Shown: positions 1 to 7,959 of the stretch, one piece after another
Layout: the number at the start of each line of letters is the position of its first letter
How positions within the stretch are numbered: position 1 is the stretch's first letter
NCBI RefSeq assembly: GCF_030544485.1
Contig: NZ_CP130611.1
Coordinates: 1 to 64,000 of the forward strand
Length of the DNA stretch: 64,000 nucleotides
Direction: 5' to 3'
Origin: Halomonas sp. HAL1
GTDB lineage: Bacteria; Pseudomonadota; Gammaproteobacteria; Pseudomonadales; Halomonadaceae
The notes under the pieces: model-generated
The model's input: only the letters and a program-made list of their open reading frames with translations
Databases searched by the model: none
Told to the model about the DNA's origin: nothing
Position numbers and translations under genes: made by a program

Positions 1-234
1 CTAGCAAATGAACTTGCTAGTACCATACGTCTTCGTTGCCGTCATCGCATTGAGCAAGATCTGCGGCGTGTTGGCATCACTGATACCACCCCTCTTGAGT
101 TGGCCGATCGCATCATTGCCGATGCGATGCACTCAGCCTATGCCTGTATGCTCAGCGCCCACAAGCTGACCCATGCAGGTATCGCCAAGGGGAGAGAACA
201 CAATCACAGGAGGCAAAGCGATGGCGAAACCTAG
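1..234 (+). CDS. 3' end of an unidentified protein (partial)
   Basis: The first reading frame is open from base 1 to a TAG at 232-234 and encodes about 77 residues of a protein whose start lies outside the window. The fragment begins LANELASTIRLRCRHR and ends in a charged tail (GREHNHRRQSDGET). I do not recognise a family. It overlaps the next gene by 14 bases, and that gene's ribosome site (AGGAGG, 208-213) lies inside it, which suggests one operon of small element-type genes. Being open is the main support, so the call is moderate. Confidence 0.5.
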   Translation, partial: LANELASTIRLRCRHRIEQDLRRVGITDTTPLELADRIIADAMHSAYACMLSAHKLTHAGIAKGREHNHRRQSDGET

Positions 235-625
235 TCATTGCAAGGGCGAGCTGGTGGCACTCTCTAGCGGTGGGGCAACCCATTACCAGTGCAGCGGGCT
301 ATATCGTGCCCTGGTTGATCTCAACCTGGGTGAGCTGGCTGAGCAATATTGCCTACAAGCCCCTTATCGCCAAGCGACACTGGATAGTCTCAACATGGGC
401 ACCCTAACCATCGACGATATTAACGCGATGGAGGCTTCCGGTGCCTATGCGCATCGGGACATCTCGGATCTAGGCTTTGGCCAATACCTGATTCATCGCG
501 GCTATCTTCAGCTCGTGATGATCAACGAGGTTCACTGTGGTGCAGGGTTCTCCCCCGACATCGTGAGGGAGTCAGCCAATGCTCGGGCACAGACCCTGAG
601 CCAGCTTTCAGGTGGGCATGTATGA
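221..625 (+). CDS. Hypothetical protein, 134 aa
   Basis: Start chosen at ATG 221 (MAKPSHCKGE) because AGGAGG lies at 208-213 with good spacing; the longer form from 173 has no such site. The protein contains two Cys in the first part (SHC, YQC) and a third in EVHCGAG, and a predicted mostly helical composition. I recognise no family. Its stop overlaps the next start as ATGA, so the two are translationally coupled. Genes of this kind (short, linked, no metabolic signature) are usual in plasmid or integrative-element backbones. Confidence 0.55.
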   Translation: MAKPSHCKGELVALSSGGATHYQCSGLYRALVDLNLGELAEQYCLQAPYRQATLDSLNMGTLTIDDINAMEASGAYAHRDISDLGFGQYLIHRGYLQLVMINEVHCGAGFSPDIVRESANARAQTLSQLSGGHV

Positions 626-1113
626 ACGCCATTGCCCCACACCCCATTCACCATGATATGCCAGATAGCACCATGACCGAGCGAGCCTCATGCCCAGTCT
701 GTGCCTGTCAGGACAGTCCAGACTACCTAAAAAGAATCACCGACTGGTTTCATGCCCACTGGTTGGTGTGTCAGCGGTGCGGTTACCAGACCACCACACA
801 TTCCTCCTACGAAGCGGCTGAACGTGACTGGGACATGGCATCACTAGGCCGACAAGCAGAAGAGGCTGGACTGCTTGTGCCGGCCATTCAGGTATTTTCG
901 ATGCGTGACCTGGAGCTGTTGGAGTCCCTTCAGAAGGAAGCCTCTGAGGGTGATTGTGCGCGTACCTATCTTGTCTCCCGTGACTCACTGGTGCGCTGGA
1001 AAGAGATCGCCCGCCTTGGTCGGGACGAAGTAGACGAAACGCTGCAACCAGCGGTGGCGTCTGTCGAGCAGGAAATTGCTGACCTACTTCAGGCTCAGTG
1101 TGACGAGGACTGA
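622..1113 (+). CDS. Lar-like zinc-ribbon protein, 163 aa
   Basis: Residues about 24-70 carry two CxxC knuckles (CPVC and CQRC) about 25 residues apart, followed by GYQTTTHSSYEAAERDWD. This CPxC...CxxCG...(T/S)xxEAxxxW order is that of the Lar family (restriction-alleviation-like zinc ribbons) common in phages and plasmids. The remainder (about 75-163) is acidic and helical and I cannot assign it. The start overlaps the previous stop by 4 bases. Function is inferred only at the level of a small zinc-binding element protein; an anti-restriction role is possible but unproven. Confidence 0.5.
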   Translation: MNAIAPHPIHHDMPDSTMTERASCPVCACQDSPDYLKRITDWFHAHWLVCQRCGYQTTTHSSYEAAERDWDMASLGRQAEEAGLLVPAIQVFSMRDLELLESLQKEASEGDCARTYLVSRDSLVRWKEIARLGRDEVDETLQPAVASVEQEIADLLQAQCDED

Positions 1114-1142
1114 AAGCATTGCGCTGTTGCGGAGAATGATCA

Positions 1143-1664
1143 ATGCATAAATATTTGCGGGTTCGTAAAGAAGCCACCTGCCTCGCGAGGCATGTAAGCC
1201 TGCAGATATGTCGAGTCAGGGGGCTGAACCGTCTCTATACCCACTACTCGATATTGGAGCTGCTGACGAATGCCAATGAGTGGCTACTTAGTCTCGCGGT
1301 CGATGATTGGCAATCGATTAACGATACTTACGCTGAGCTGCCGAGACTGAGTTTCCCCGTTGCGTTTGTCGCGATCGGGGATGGCGTGATTCGAGCGCTT
1401 TGGGATCGACTAGTGGATGCAATTGCCATGGAGGCCGGCAAACCAGTGCCTGTCACCATGGACCAAGCGGATGAAGCCACTCGACACGCCCTACAGCCGG
1501 TGGTGAGTCAGTCAGAGTGGCTGAAGATGTGTCAGGCCACCCCGTATTTTGGCGTTAGGCGTCGATTCATGGGGCAATACGTGCTCGAAGCCTTCCCCAA
1601 TGAAGCCGCAACTCCAAGGGAGAGCCTTCCCGCTCATTTGAAACATACCATCCCGGCTCGTTAG
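1143..1664 (+). CDS. Hypothetical protein, 173 aa
   Basis: This ORF follows the zinc-ribbon gene by 29 bases, with GGAG about ten bases before the ATG. The N-terminus is basic (MHKYLRVRKEATCLARH). The rest is soluble-looking, with no signal peptide, membrane segment or motif I can name. It probably belongs to the same element-type operon as the three preceding ORFs. The reverse strand also has a long ORF through the previous junction, but its composition is atypical. Confidence 0.45.
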   Translation: MHKYLRVRKEATCLARHVSLQICRVRGLNRLYTHYSILELLTNANEWLLSLAVDDWQSINDTYAELPRLSFPVAFVAIGDGVIRALWDRLVDAIAMEAGKPVPVTMDQADEATRHALQPVVSQSEWLKMCQATPYFGVRRRFMGQYVLEAFPNEAATPRESLPAHLKHTIPAR

Positions 1665-1723
1665 CGCTTCACCATGGCGGAAGGTGCTCTATCTCGCACC
1701 CATTAACTACAGAGGAACCCAGC

Positions 1724-1999
1724 ATGACAATGCATACTCACCAGTCACATCCCGATATCGTCAAGCGCCTGAACCGCGCTCGGGGGCACCTTTCGAGTGT
1801 GACCCAGATGGTAGAGGATGGACGCCACTGTCTGGACATCGCTCAACAACTCCATGCGGTAGAAAAAGCCATTCAGCAAGCTAAACGCACCTTAGTGCTG
1901 GATCACATCGACCACTGCCTAGACGAAGCCCTGGGTACTCAGAATCAAACGCAACGGGCACGGGCTGAAGAGTTCAAGACGATTGCACGCTACCTGTAA
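1724..1999 (+). CDS. CsoR/RcnR/InrS-family metal-sensing repressor
   Basis: A 91-residue DUF156 protein: an all-helical tetrameric repressor that leaves its operator when it binds metal. The family signature (RLNRARGHLSSV...GRHCLDIAQQL...LDHIDHCL) is present. The ligand positions read Cys36, His61 and Cys65, the CsoR/InrS set, with extra His at 4, 6 and 9. CsoR uses C-H-C for Cu+. InrS of Synechocystis uses C-H-C plus an N-terminal His for Ni2+ and controls nrsD, an NreB relative. Since an NreB-type exporter follows after 34 bases, a nickel-sensing InrS-like role is the better inference. GAGGA at 1711-1715 supports the start. Confidence 0.85.
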   Translation: MTMHTHQSHPDIVKRLNRARGHLSSVTQMVEDGRHCLDIAQQLHAVEKAIQQAKRTLVLDHIDHCLDEALGTQNQTQRARAEEFKTIARYL

Positions 2000-2033
2000 G
2001 CGCTTTTAGGCACCCCTCATTTGAGGAAGTTCT

Positions 2034-3404
2034 ATGCTCGATGTACTCGCCCACCGCGTCTACCGCCATCTCTTTCTAGCGCAGGTCATTGCACTGATCG
2101 GCACTGGCCTGACCACGGTTGCTCTGGCGTTGCTGGCTCACGATCTTGCCGAAGGTCAGGCGGGCGTCGTGCTAGGCACGGCGCTGGCGATCAAGATGGT
2201 CGCTTACGTGGGCATTGCCCCTTTGGTCGGCGCTTATGCATCACGCCTGCCTCGGCGCACCTTATTGGTTAGCCTGGACTTGCTGCGTGCAGCCGTGGTT
2301 TGCGCACTGCCTTTTGTTACCGAAGTGTGGCAGATCTATGTGCTGATCTTTCTGCTCAATGCTTGTTCAGCTGGCTTTACGCCCGTTTTCCAGGCGATGA
2401 TCCCTGACATTCTCGAAGACGAAGAGCAGTACACACGAGCATTGTCCCTGTCGCGTCTCGCCTATGATTTAGAGAACCTTCTTAGCCCGATGGCGGCGGC
2501 GGCATTGCTGATGGTGATGGGTTTTGATGTCCTGTTTGTAATCAATGCTCTGGCCTTCGTTATCTCTGCCGCCCTGGTTATATCGGTGATCCTGCCTGCG
2601 TCTCACCCCCTAGAGGAAGCCCCCGGCGTCTGGCGTCGCGTTACTCATGGTATGCGGATTTACCTGAAGACGCCCCGGTTGCGCGGGCTACTGGCGTTGA
2701 ACCTGGCTGTTTCAGCCGCCGGGGCCATGCAGATCGTCAACACGGTGGTACTCGTACGCTCGGTGTTGAATTTGGGCGAGAAAGAAGTCGCACTGGCCTT
2801 TGCCGCCGCAGGCGGGGGCTCCATGCTAATAGCCTTACTGCTGCCCAAGGTGCTGGAACGGGTGTCCGAGCGGCCAGTCATGCTGCTGGGTGGCGTTATG
2901 ATGGCACTCAGCCTCTACCTGGGCTGGCTGGGCCCATCGTTTGCGGGGCTTGTCGGGCTATGGTTACTGCTGGGCGCTGGGGCCTCGTTGGTCATGACCC
3001 CCACCGGGCGCCTGCTCAAACGTTCATGCCAGCCGGAGGAGCGTCCAGCGCTGTTTGCTGCCCAGTTCTCGTTGTCACACAGCTGTTGGCTAGTCACCTA
3101 TCCGTTGGCAGGCTGGCTGGGAGTGAACCTGGGACTGACGGGTACGTTCGCTTTGCTGGGAACGGTGGCCCTGGCGGCAACGGGGCTCGCGGCCCTTATC
3201 TGGCACGCACATGACCCGATGGCTCTTGAGCACGAGCACGCTGCCCAAAGTCACACCCACCTGCACTACCACGATGAACATCATCAGCACGAACATGAGG
3301 GATGGGAGGGGCCGGAACCTCATCGCCATTCCCACCATCATTCCCCAGGCTCACATGGGCACGTCTTTGTTATCGATGACCACCATTCCCATTGGCCATC
3401 GTAA
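2034..3404 (+). CDS. nreB: NreB/NrsD-type MFS nickel exporter with His-rich tail
   Basis: A 456-residue major facilitator with about twelve hydrophobic segments over residues 5-385. Its cytoplasmic tail (about 390-456) contains more than 20 histidines in HxH and HH clusters. This arrangement is that of NreB (Achromobacter) and NrsD (Synechocystis), inner-membrane nickel efflux permeases whose His-rich tails bind Ni2+. It lies 34 bases downstream of the InrS/CsoR-like repressor and is surely co-transcribed with it. Start at ATG 2034 with GAGGAAG upstream. Substrate could extend to Co2+ or Cu; that is not decidable from sequence. Confidence 0.85.
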   Translation: MLDVLAHRVYRHLFLAQVIALIGTGLTTVALALLAHDLAEGQAGVVLGTALAIKMVAYVGIAPLVGAYASRLPRRTLLVSLDLLRAAVVCALPFVTEVWQIYVLIFLLNACSAGFTPVFQAMIPDILEDEEQYTRALSLSRLAYDLENLLSPMAAAALLMVMGFDVLFVINALAFVISAALVISVILPASHPLEEAPGVWRRVTHGMRIYLKTPRLRGLLALNLAVSAAGAMQIVNTVVLVRSVLNLGEKEVALAFAAAGGGSMLIALLLPKVLERVSERPVMLLGGVMMALSLYLGWLGPSFAGLVGLWLLLGAGASLVMTPTGRLLKRSCQPEERPALFAAQFSLSHSCWLVTYPLAGWLGVNLGLTGTFALLGTVALAATGLAALIWHAHDPMALEHEHAAQSHTHLHYHDEHHQHEHEGWEGPEPHRHSHHHSPGSHGHVFVIDDHHSHWPS

Positions 3405-3755
3405 AACGAGTAAGGACGCGGGCTTGGGAAATAAACGTGGGATGCGAACTGCCAATCTTACTAACGCGGGTATACAACATGCTCACCTTTTATTAAGGCG
3501 TAATATTAATAGGAGGTTTTTGCGCAAAGTAAGCTTTAACAGGCTTGCTAGTGTGGCAATGTGTAGGTGTAAAGAAAACGACGCAATCTTATTTTTAGCT
3601 TACCGTAACGAATCGACCCGTAACGCACTAGCAAAGTAAATCCTAAGTTTAATACAGCGCTTTCGTTTTAGTAATGTATGACTTGAATGCGCCTGCTGTA
3701 CTACAAGAGTCCGTTAGAACGGCGTGCAGACAGCAGGCGAGCTTTTATCACCCTA
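3405..3755. other. Gene-free stretch after nreB
   Basis: No convincing gene. A frame open to 3639 begins inside nreB and is mostly its shadow. Its last part has AGGAGG near 3511 followed by TTG and 39 codons, which I do not trust. The stretch also holds a 10-bp inverted repeat (listed separately). Confidence 0.4.
3690..3739. repeat. 10-bp inverted repeat with nested palindrome
   Basis: CGCCTGCTGT at 3690-3699 is repeated inverted and perfectly as ACAGCAGGCG at 3730-3739. The 30-base loop contains a second short palindrome, CCGTT-AG-AACGG (3711-3722). It lies just beyond the 3' end of the reverse-strand DUF411 gene. No T-run follows on either strand, so it is not a textbook terminator. Confidence 0.45.
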
Positions 3756-4196
3756 CTAAAGGGTCATAAATGGCTCATCTTCCTGGCCTGTAAACGTGTA
3801 CACATTGTAAGGGCTTTCTTGTGGCCCCGGCATACCCGGTGTGCCAATGGGCATACCCGCCAAACCGATACCGTCAATATCGGGTTGTTCCTCAAACAGC
3901 GCCTGCACGGCTTCCATTGGAACGTGGCCTTCGATCCAATACTCGCCCATCTCAATGGTATGGCATGAACCCAGGCCATAGGGCACGCCTGCCTGCTGCT
4001 TAATATCACCCAGCTCTACATCGTCAATAATCGTCACTTCTACGCCGAGCTCTTCAAGATGGCGTGCATAAGCGTCACAGCAGCCGCACTGGGGGTTTTT
4101 ATACAATGTTGCCTCTGGCGGTAACGCCGCCTGGGCGGAGACCGCCCCAAGCAGCATGGAACCAGAGAGTAAAAGCTTGGTGCTCATATGTTGCAT
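3756..4196 (-). CDS. DUF411 periplasmic metal-binding protein (first copy)
   Basis: A 146-residue protein with a signal peptide (to AQA), then the DUF411 core LYKNPQCGCCDAYARHLEELG. This is a thioredoxin-like fold with a CGCC motif, followed by SCHT, GHVP and GMPxGxPGM. DUF411 proteins accompany copper-resistance genes and are thought to bind copper or to serve thiol chemistry in the periplasm. Start at ATG 4196, with AAGGAG 4206-4211 nine bases upstream; the longer frame to 4262 lacks a site. It is the last gene of a reverse operon with a 44-aa membrane protein and a Spy-like protein. A second DUF411 gene lies at 27725-28165. Confidence 0.85.
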   Translation of the reverse strand: MQHMSTKLLLSGSMLLGAVSAQAALPPEATLYKNPQCGCCDAYARHLEELGVEVTIIDDVELGDIKQQAGVPYGLGSCHTIEMGEYWIEGHVPMEAVQALFEEQPDIDGIGLAGMPIGTPGMPGPQESPYNVYTFTGQEDEPFMTL

Positions 4197-4209
4197 TATT
4201 TTCAACTCC

Positions 4210-4344
4210 TTAGCGTGAACGACTGAAGAGGTACTTGGCCAGCGAAGCGATCGCCAAGCCAATTAATAACAGCATGGCCAGGGGCATCAACCAGCCTAGC
4301 CACCCCATTGACCCCATAAAAGCAAAACATTCCGCGTTCATCAT
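4210..4344 (-). CDS. 44-aa small membrane protein, family A
   Basis: This short ORF reads MMNAECFAFMGSMGW and then one hydrophobic segment ending in AIASLAKYLFSRSR. AGGAGT at 4351-4356 gives a six-base spacing to ATG 4344. It sits between the Spy-like and DUF411 genes with 36- and 13-base gaps. A 42-aa protein at 22184-22312, behind the Cu-ATPase gene, has the same plan: Met start, Cys/Met-bearing N-terminus, one transmembrane helix, then LxKYLF and a basic end. The two look like members of one undescribed small copper-linked family. Function is unknown; helper or regulator of a pump is a guess. Confidence 0.7.
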   Translation of the reverse strand: MMNAECFAFMGSMGWLGWLMPLAMLLLIGLAIASLAKYLFSRSR

Positions 4345-4380
4345 GCCATCACTCCTAAAAAAAGAGGCAATCGCCAAGGC

Positions 4381-4932
4381 TTATTGCGGTCCATGGTGGC
4401 TGGGCATGCTTCCTCTCATCTGTTCACGCTGCTCATCGGTCAGTAAGTCCTGCATCTGATTATGCATGCGCACGTTATCAGCCATCATATCGCCATGAAG
4501 GTTGGCCATTTGAGCATGCAGCGCCTTTATTTCCTCTGGTTCAGGGCGTTCAGTCTGCATGGTTTGCATCATGTCGTCGCGCAGGTTCATCAATTCGCCC
4601 ATCCGCTCAAGCTGGGCCGCGCGGTGTTCTTGGCGCATCTCACGCATGGTACTCATCTGCTGCTCGTCGAGCATACCGCCAATGCCGGACATACTCCCCA
4701 TGCCTTCCATCATTGGACAAGGCATCATCCCGCTTTGCCCTCCCATCATCATTCCTGGGTACATGCCTTCTTGACTGCCCATCATCATGCCCGAACCCAT
4801 ACCGACTTGGCCGTCCATCATATTGCCCTGACCTTGGGCGCCTTGGCTCATACCTTGAGCGAAGATGGCGCTGCTGGGGACACTGAGGCTTGCAGCCAGA
4901 CCAATGGCAAAGATCATCTTGTGCTTAACCAT
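4381..4932 (-). CDS. Met-rich Spy/CpxP-like periplasmic protein
   Basis: 183 residues with a signal peptide cleaved near IFAQG. Residues about 30-85 are a Met/Gly/Gln-rich stretch (GMGSGMMMGSQEGM and similar) able to bind Cu+ by thioether sulphur. The helical C-terminal half includes the LTxxQ-type motif LTDEQREQM of the Spy/CpxP family, whose members are periplasmic chaperones and stress sensors. GAGGAA six bases before ATG 4932 (MVKHKM) sets the start. It heads the reverse operon 4932-3756, divergent from copC, with a TTCAG-type operator between them at 5102-5117. A role in periplasmic copper sequestration or protein protection is inferred. Confidence 0.8.
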   Translation of the reverse strand: MVKHKMIFAIGLAASLSVPSSAIFAQGMSQGAQGQGNMMDGQVGMGSGMMMGSQEGMYPGMMMGGQSGMMPCPMMEGMGSMSGIGGMLDEQQMSTMREMRQEHRAAQLERMGELMNLRDDMMQTMQTERPEPEEIKALHAQMANLHGDMMADNVRMHNQMQDLLTDEQREQMRGSMPSHHGPQ

Positions 4933-5101
4933 GATATTTCCTCTTATCATGTTGCTGGTCGAGACATCGCCTTATCCATTAAAAATGGAAGAAGGCGGAG
5001 TTAGCTTTCGTTATAAGCCTACAACCTATAGGTGGCCCAAAGGTAAAGGAGAAACCGATCCCAATACCTAAGTGTTGTCACAGATCATTTTTTCCGCCAT
5101 T

Positions 5102-5117
5102 TTCAGCCCTGTTTCAG
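5102..5117 (+). promoter_or_regulatory. TTCAG-N6-TTCAG direct repeat (putative CopR box 1)
   Basis: TTCAG at 5102-5106 and again at 5113-5117, an 11-bp period, which is one helical turn as expected for tandem binding of an OmpR/PhoB-type regulator. It lies between the Spy-like operon and copCD. Five similar sites occur near other copper genes in the window. Confidence 0.6.
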
Positions 5118-5147
5118 GTTGGCACGTTTTAACACCGACTCATTTCC

Positions 5148-5205
5148 ATGAAGAAAAGCACGACGCCATGCGCCTTGTTCGCCAAACAGGGCAGATGAAC
5201 GATGT
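5148..5205 (+). pseudogene. Relic of the 3' end of a gene like 34754-35212
   Basis: About 58 bases nearly repeat the last part of the gene at 34754-35212. Both read [19 protein letters not shown], and the shared DNA block includes CATGCGCCTTGTTCGCC. The relic lacks the stop and everything upstream. It is a leftover of a duplicated or recombined copy of that helical-bundle gene, now stranded between the operator at 5102 and copC. Confidence 0.65.
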
Positions 5206-5290
5206 AAGAAGGCTCAGCCGAATCAGTTTTAGCGCCTCCGCGATGAAGTAACGGCATCCATTCAACCCTAAAAATATATAAGGATACGGT

Positions 5291-5662
5291 ATGCAAAAGA
5301 AGACGAGTTCGCTCCCTATCATTCACGCTACCTTAGCAACGCTGTTGCTGTCGCTAGCAATCCCAGTGCTGGCCCATGAAGGGGGCGCAAGCACTTCGCC
5401 TAAGGATGGCGTCACCATTCAGGATTCCCCAGCAGAGATTGGCATCGAGTTTGGTGGCATGATGCGCATCACCCAGTTTGAAGTGACAGGCCCAAACGGC
5501 CCCGTTCCTCTTGATGGTCAGCCAGGCAGTGAACAGGTCGAACGCTACGTCGTGAAGCCCGGTGAAATTCTTTCGGCTGGGGACTACCAGGTGCACTGGC
5601 GCGGCCTATCGGATGACGGACACATGATGTCCGACGGTTTTAACTTCTCGGTCGAGCCCTGA
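5291..5662 (+). CDS. copC: CopC periplasmic copper-binding protein
   Basis: 123 residues with a signal peptide; the mature form would begin at His (AHEGGAS), the first ligand of the CopC Cu(II) site. The C-terminal part has SDDGHMMSDGFNFSV, which supplies the Asp and His of the same site. CopC is a small beta-sandwich copper chaperone of the periplasm working with the membrane protein CopD encoded three bases downstream. The N-terminal Met-rich Cu(I) loop of long CopCs is not evident, so this is likely a Cu(II)-only type. Confidence 0.88.
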   Translation: MQKKTSSLPIIHATLATLLLSLAIPVLAHEGGASTSPKDGVTIQDSPAEIGIEFGGMMRITQFEVTGPNGPVPLDGQPGSEQVERYVVKPGEILSAGDYQVHWRGLSDDGHMMSDGFNFSVEP

Positions 5663-5665
5663 CCC

Positions 5666-6571
5666 GTGGCTTGGTGGTTCTCCGTAAATAGCCTCGATGT
5701 CTGGACCGTCGCGATGATTCTCGTGGCGGCCGGGATTTACCTTAGCGCCCTAGTCGCGACGGGGGCCGTGTTGTTTCGTCTAGCGTTTCCCCGGCTCCCT
5801 GATCACGACCGGAGGCGCGTCGCCCGCATGGGTGTCCTTTCTGCCTGGGCGGGGGTCATCCTGATTCTGTTCCAGTGGTCTTTAGAAGCTGGTTACCTTG
5901 GAGGCGGCAATATAGCGGCTGCAACCAACCCAATGTTGCTCGGGATCGTGTTCGATGGCGCGTCCGGGGGTCGACTAATACTGGTGGTAGCTGGTTTGCT
6001 GCTGGTCCAGGCGATTCAGCTTAATAACTTAGCGTTCTCGAAAACAGCCAACAGCTTGAGCCTAGTAGGCGTTTTATTGGTGATGCTGGCATTCGTGCAG
6101 GTGGGGCATACAGTAAACACCCCACGCCTCGTTCTGGCTGTCTTGCTGATCGTTCACCTGATGGCGGCAGCATTCTGGGTAGCCTCGCTGTGGCCGCTGT
6201 TCCACTTAGTGGGGCAACATTACAACCACGGCAATACCGCCCGCATTCTGACCCGTTTCGGGCAACTCGCCATGGGCGGAGTTGGCGTGTTGGTACTGGC
6301 GGGCGTCACTTTGGCCACGCTGCTAACAGGCGGTCTCACACCCCTGCTCACCACGGCATATGGACAGTTCTTGATCGGCAAAGTATTGATTGTCGCGGTG
6401 CTGCTGTTATTTGCTGCCGCGAACAAGTGGCGGCTTGTACCTGGCTTTGAGAGCGGCGATGCAACAGCCCCACGACGTTTGCAGCGCAGTATTGCGCTGG
6501 AGGTGGTGCTGGTCGTGGTTATCCTGCTGATCACGGCGGTGCTGACAAGGGTGACATCACCGAATGGGTGA
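5666..6571 (+). CDS. copD: CopD copper-resistance membrane protein
   Basis: 301 residues with about eight hydrophobic helices, beginning at GTG 5666 (MAWWFSVNSLDVWTVA), three bases after the copC stop. The GHTVNTPRLVLAVLLIVHLMAAAFWVASLWPL block is typical of the CopD domain family, inner-membrane proteins that move copper with CopC. Histidines in these helices are the expected ligands. It completes a copCD unit downstream of the TTCAG operator at 5102. Confidence 0.85.
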   Translation: MAWWFSVNSLDVWTVAMILVAAGIYLSALVATGAVLFRLAFPRLPDHDRRRVARMGVLSAWAGVILILFQWSLEAGYLGGGNIAAATNPMLLGIVFDGASGGRLILVVAGLLLVQAIQLNNLAFSKTANSLSLVGVLLVMLAFVQVGHTVNTPRLVLAVLLIVHLMAAAFWVASLWPLFHLVGQHYNHGNTARILTRFGQLAMGGVGVLVLAGVTLATLLTGGLTPLLTTAYGQFLIGKVLIVAVLLLFAAANKWRLVPGFESGDATAPRRLQRSIALEVVLVVVILLITAVLTRVTSPNG

Positions 6572-6720
6572 CCGTCAGGACAACCACCTTAGGTAGTTAA
6601 GAACCTAGCTTAATAGCTATAAGCAACGCTATCCGGAAGGCAAGGCCGATGCCATCCGCGCGCGACAAGAGATGCACACCCGCCACGTGGCCGTGGTGGT
6701 TCGTGGCATCTTGATGTGGT

Positions 6721-7271
6721 TCAGAAATTGTAGCCCAGACCAATCGTATAAGCCCAGATACCGTCCTCCTGAAACGCATCGGTGGCATCGTCGGTATCGC
6801 TGAACAGGAACTGATACTCAGCGCGAGCGAGGAAATAGGCCTTGGGCAGAACATAGTATTTCATACCCGTTTCCCGTCCCGCGAAGGCGCTGTCTTTGAC
6901 GCCGTCTCCATAGATACCACCGAGGCTAGCACCGACGAAGCGCCGCGCACGACCATCAAGGAACTGATGGGTTAGGTAACCACGGGTTGAGCCGTTCCAG
7001 AAACCATCTGTGACGCCCGCCTTCGCCTTCGACATCGGCGTAATTGACGCTTTGCCGAACACCGGCAACCATGTTATCCCTCAGATACCAACCAAGATCA
7101 ACAGTCTCACGCCGAAGTTTCCGCTATTAAAATTCCGATCGTTACTGCCAGTTCCAGAGATCGAAAACTCACGGACACCCGTGGGCCGTACTCTGAGTTT
7201 TGGGCGGATGCTGCCCTAGGCAGAACAGCGAGAAGACAAAAAGCCATTGCTGCAGTGTTGACTCTATTCAT
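6721..7271 (-). pseudogene. Decayed outer-membrane beta-barrel protein gene
   Basis: On the reverse strand, ATG 7271 begins a signal peptide (MNRVNTAAMAFCLLAVL ending RAASA). The frame is then broken about three times: near EYGPRV, near NSGNFGV and near NYADVEGE. Joining the frames gives a barrel-like sequence with SISGTGSN, VDLGWYLRDNM and VRQSVNY, ending in AYTIGLGYNF with a terminal Phe, as in outer-membrane proteins. Only the last 115 codons remain as an open frame. Exact family is unclear; it resembles the OmpW/small-porin style. Not expected to be functional. Confidence 0.6.
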
Positions 7272-7959
7272 GAGGAGACCCTTCCTGACATTATTAGGAT
7301 TGTATTTCCATAATGCACTATTCGTTATCTAGCGCGGATAGTAACGCGACCGATACCTTGGCGATCAAACGACACGGACCCGCACCATCATGTTCAGGGT
7401 CTGACATCACACGATCTGTGCGTTAGCACACACGTATATGATGGAATCTGAAAAACTGGCTACCGGATTGAGGATATGTGCTTCACCACAGCCGATCGAC
7501 TCACCATCGGCATTATGCTCGGCTACATCGTATCCGGACTGATCATTCTTAGGCATCAGTTCCCGGCTGCCTTGCTAGCAACGGTTCTTTACTGATCATT
7601 TATTAGTTCTGGTCGACCGGTCGATTCCACCGCCTCGACTGGGTCAGCGACGCGACATGGTTTCTATATGAAGGCCATCGCTCGGCTAGGTGGCTATCTA
7701 TATCGCTCCAGAGATACCCCTTTAAGGGCAGCCTTCATTGACGAGGTTTCATCCGCGTAGCTGATAATATTGTAAGTTTCCAGGCTTTAAATCCAAACGC
7801 AGGAAAAACTTGCGCGCAATTGAAAGGTTGCTGGGAGCAATTTCCGAATAACTAATCGCGGGCCGAAGTGAGGCGATCGCCTTGCAAGATGAGTTCCACG
7901 CCCTATCACGATAATCGCATAAGTTGTGGGACAAACTCTTTAGATCATATTTTTGATAA
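7272..7959. other. Long gene-free stretch with relics
   Basis: No intact gene is supported. A 39-codon ORF at 7476-7595 (MCFTTADRLTIGIMLGY) has one hydrophobic helix and may be the start of a lost transporter. A possible IS4-type transposase end lies at 7668-7760. The rest shows stops in all frames. This looks like a graveyard between two acquired blocks. Confidence 0.4.
7668..7760 (+). pseudogene. Possible IS4-type transposase C-terminal relic
   Basis: Thirty codons read MKAIARLGGYLYRSRDTPL and on to a stop. The 'ARLGGYL-R--D-P' block resembles the extreme C-terminus of IS4-family transposases. No flanking terminal repeats were found, so this is a weak call. Confidence 0.25.

Larger units (their letters stand above)
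4933..5290. other. Divergent intergenic region before copC
   Basis: Holds a TTCAG-N6-TTCAG operator at 5102-5117 and a gene relic at 5148-5205 (both listed). Promoters for both the Spy-like operon and copCD must lie here. No intact gene is visible. Confidence 0.55.

Noticed and set aside
3211..3639. 142-codon forward ORF after nreB
   Set aside because: Its first half is a shadow of the nreB His-rich tail, and the second half has no homology I can see and only a late TTG start option.
3690..3739. Integron attC site
   Set aside because: The GTTAGAAC core lies in the centre, not at the ends, and no integrase or cassette arrangement is present.
4540..4555. Another TTCAG pair (TTCAGggcgTTCAG)
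   Set aside because: Period is 9 bp, not 11, and it lies within the Spy-like coding region.
6616..6770. Forward frame reading YKQRYPEGKADAIRARQEMH after copD
   Set aside because: Possibly the end of a lost transporter, but there is no start codon, and the second half overlaps the reverse pseudogene; too weak to list.
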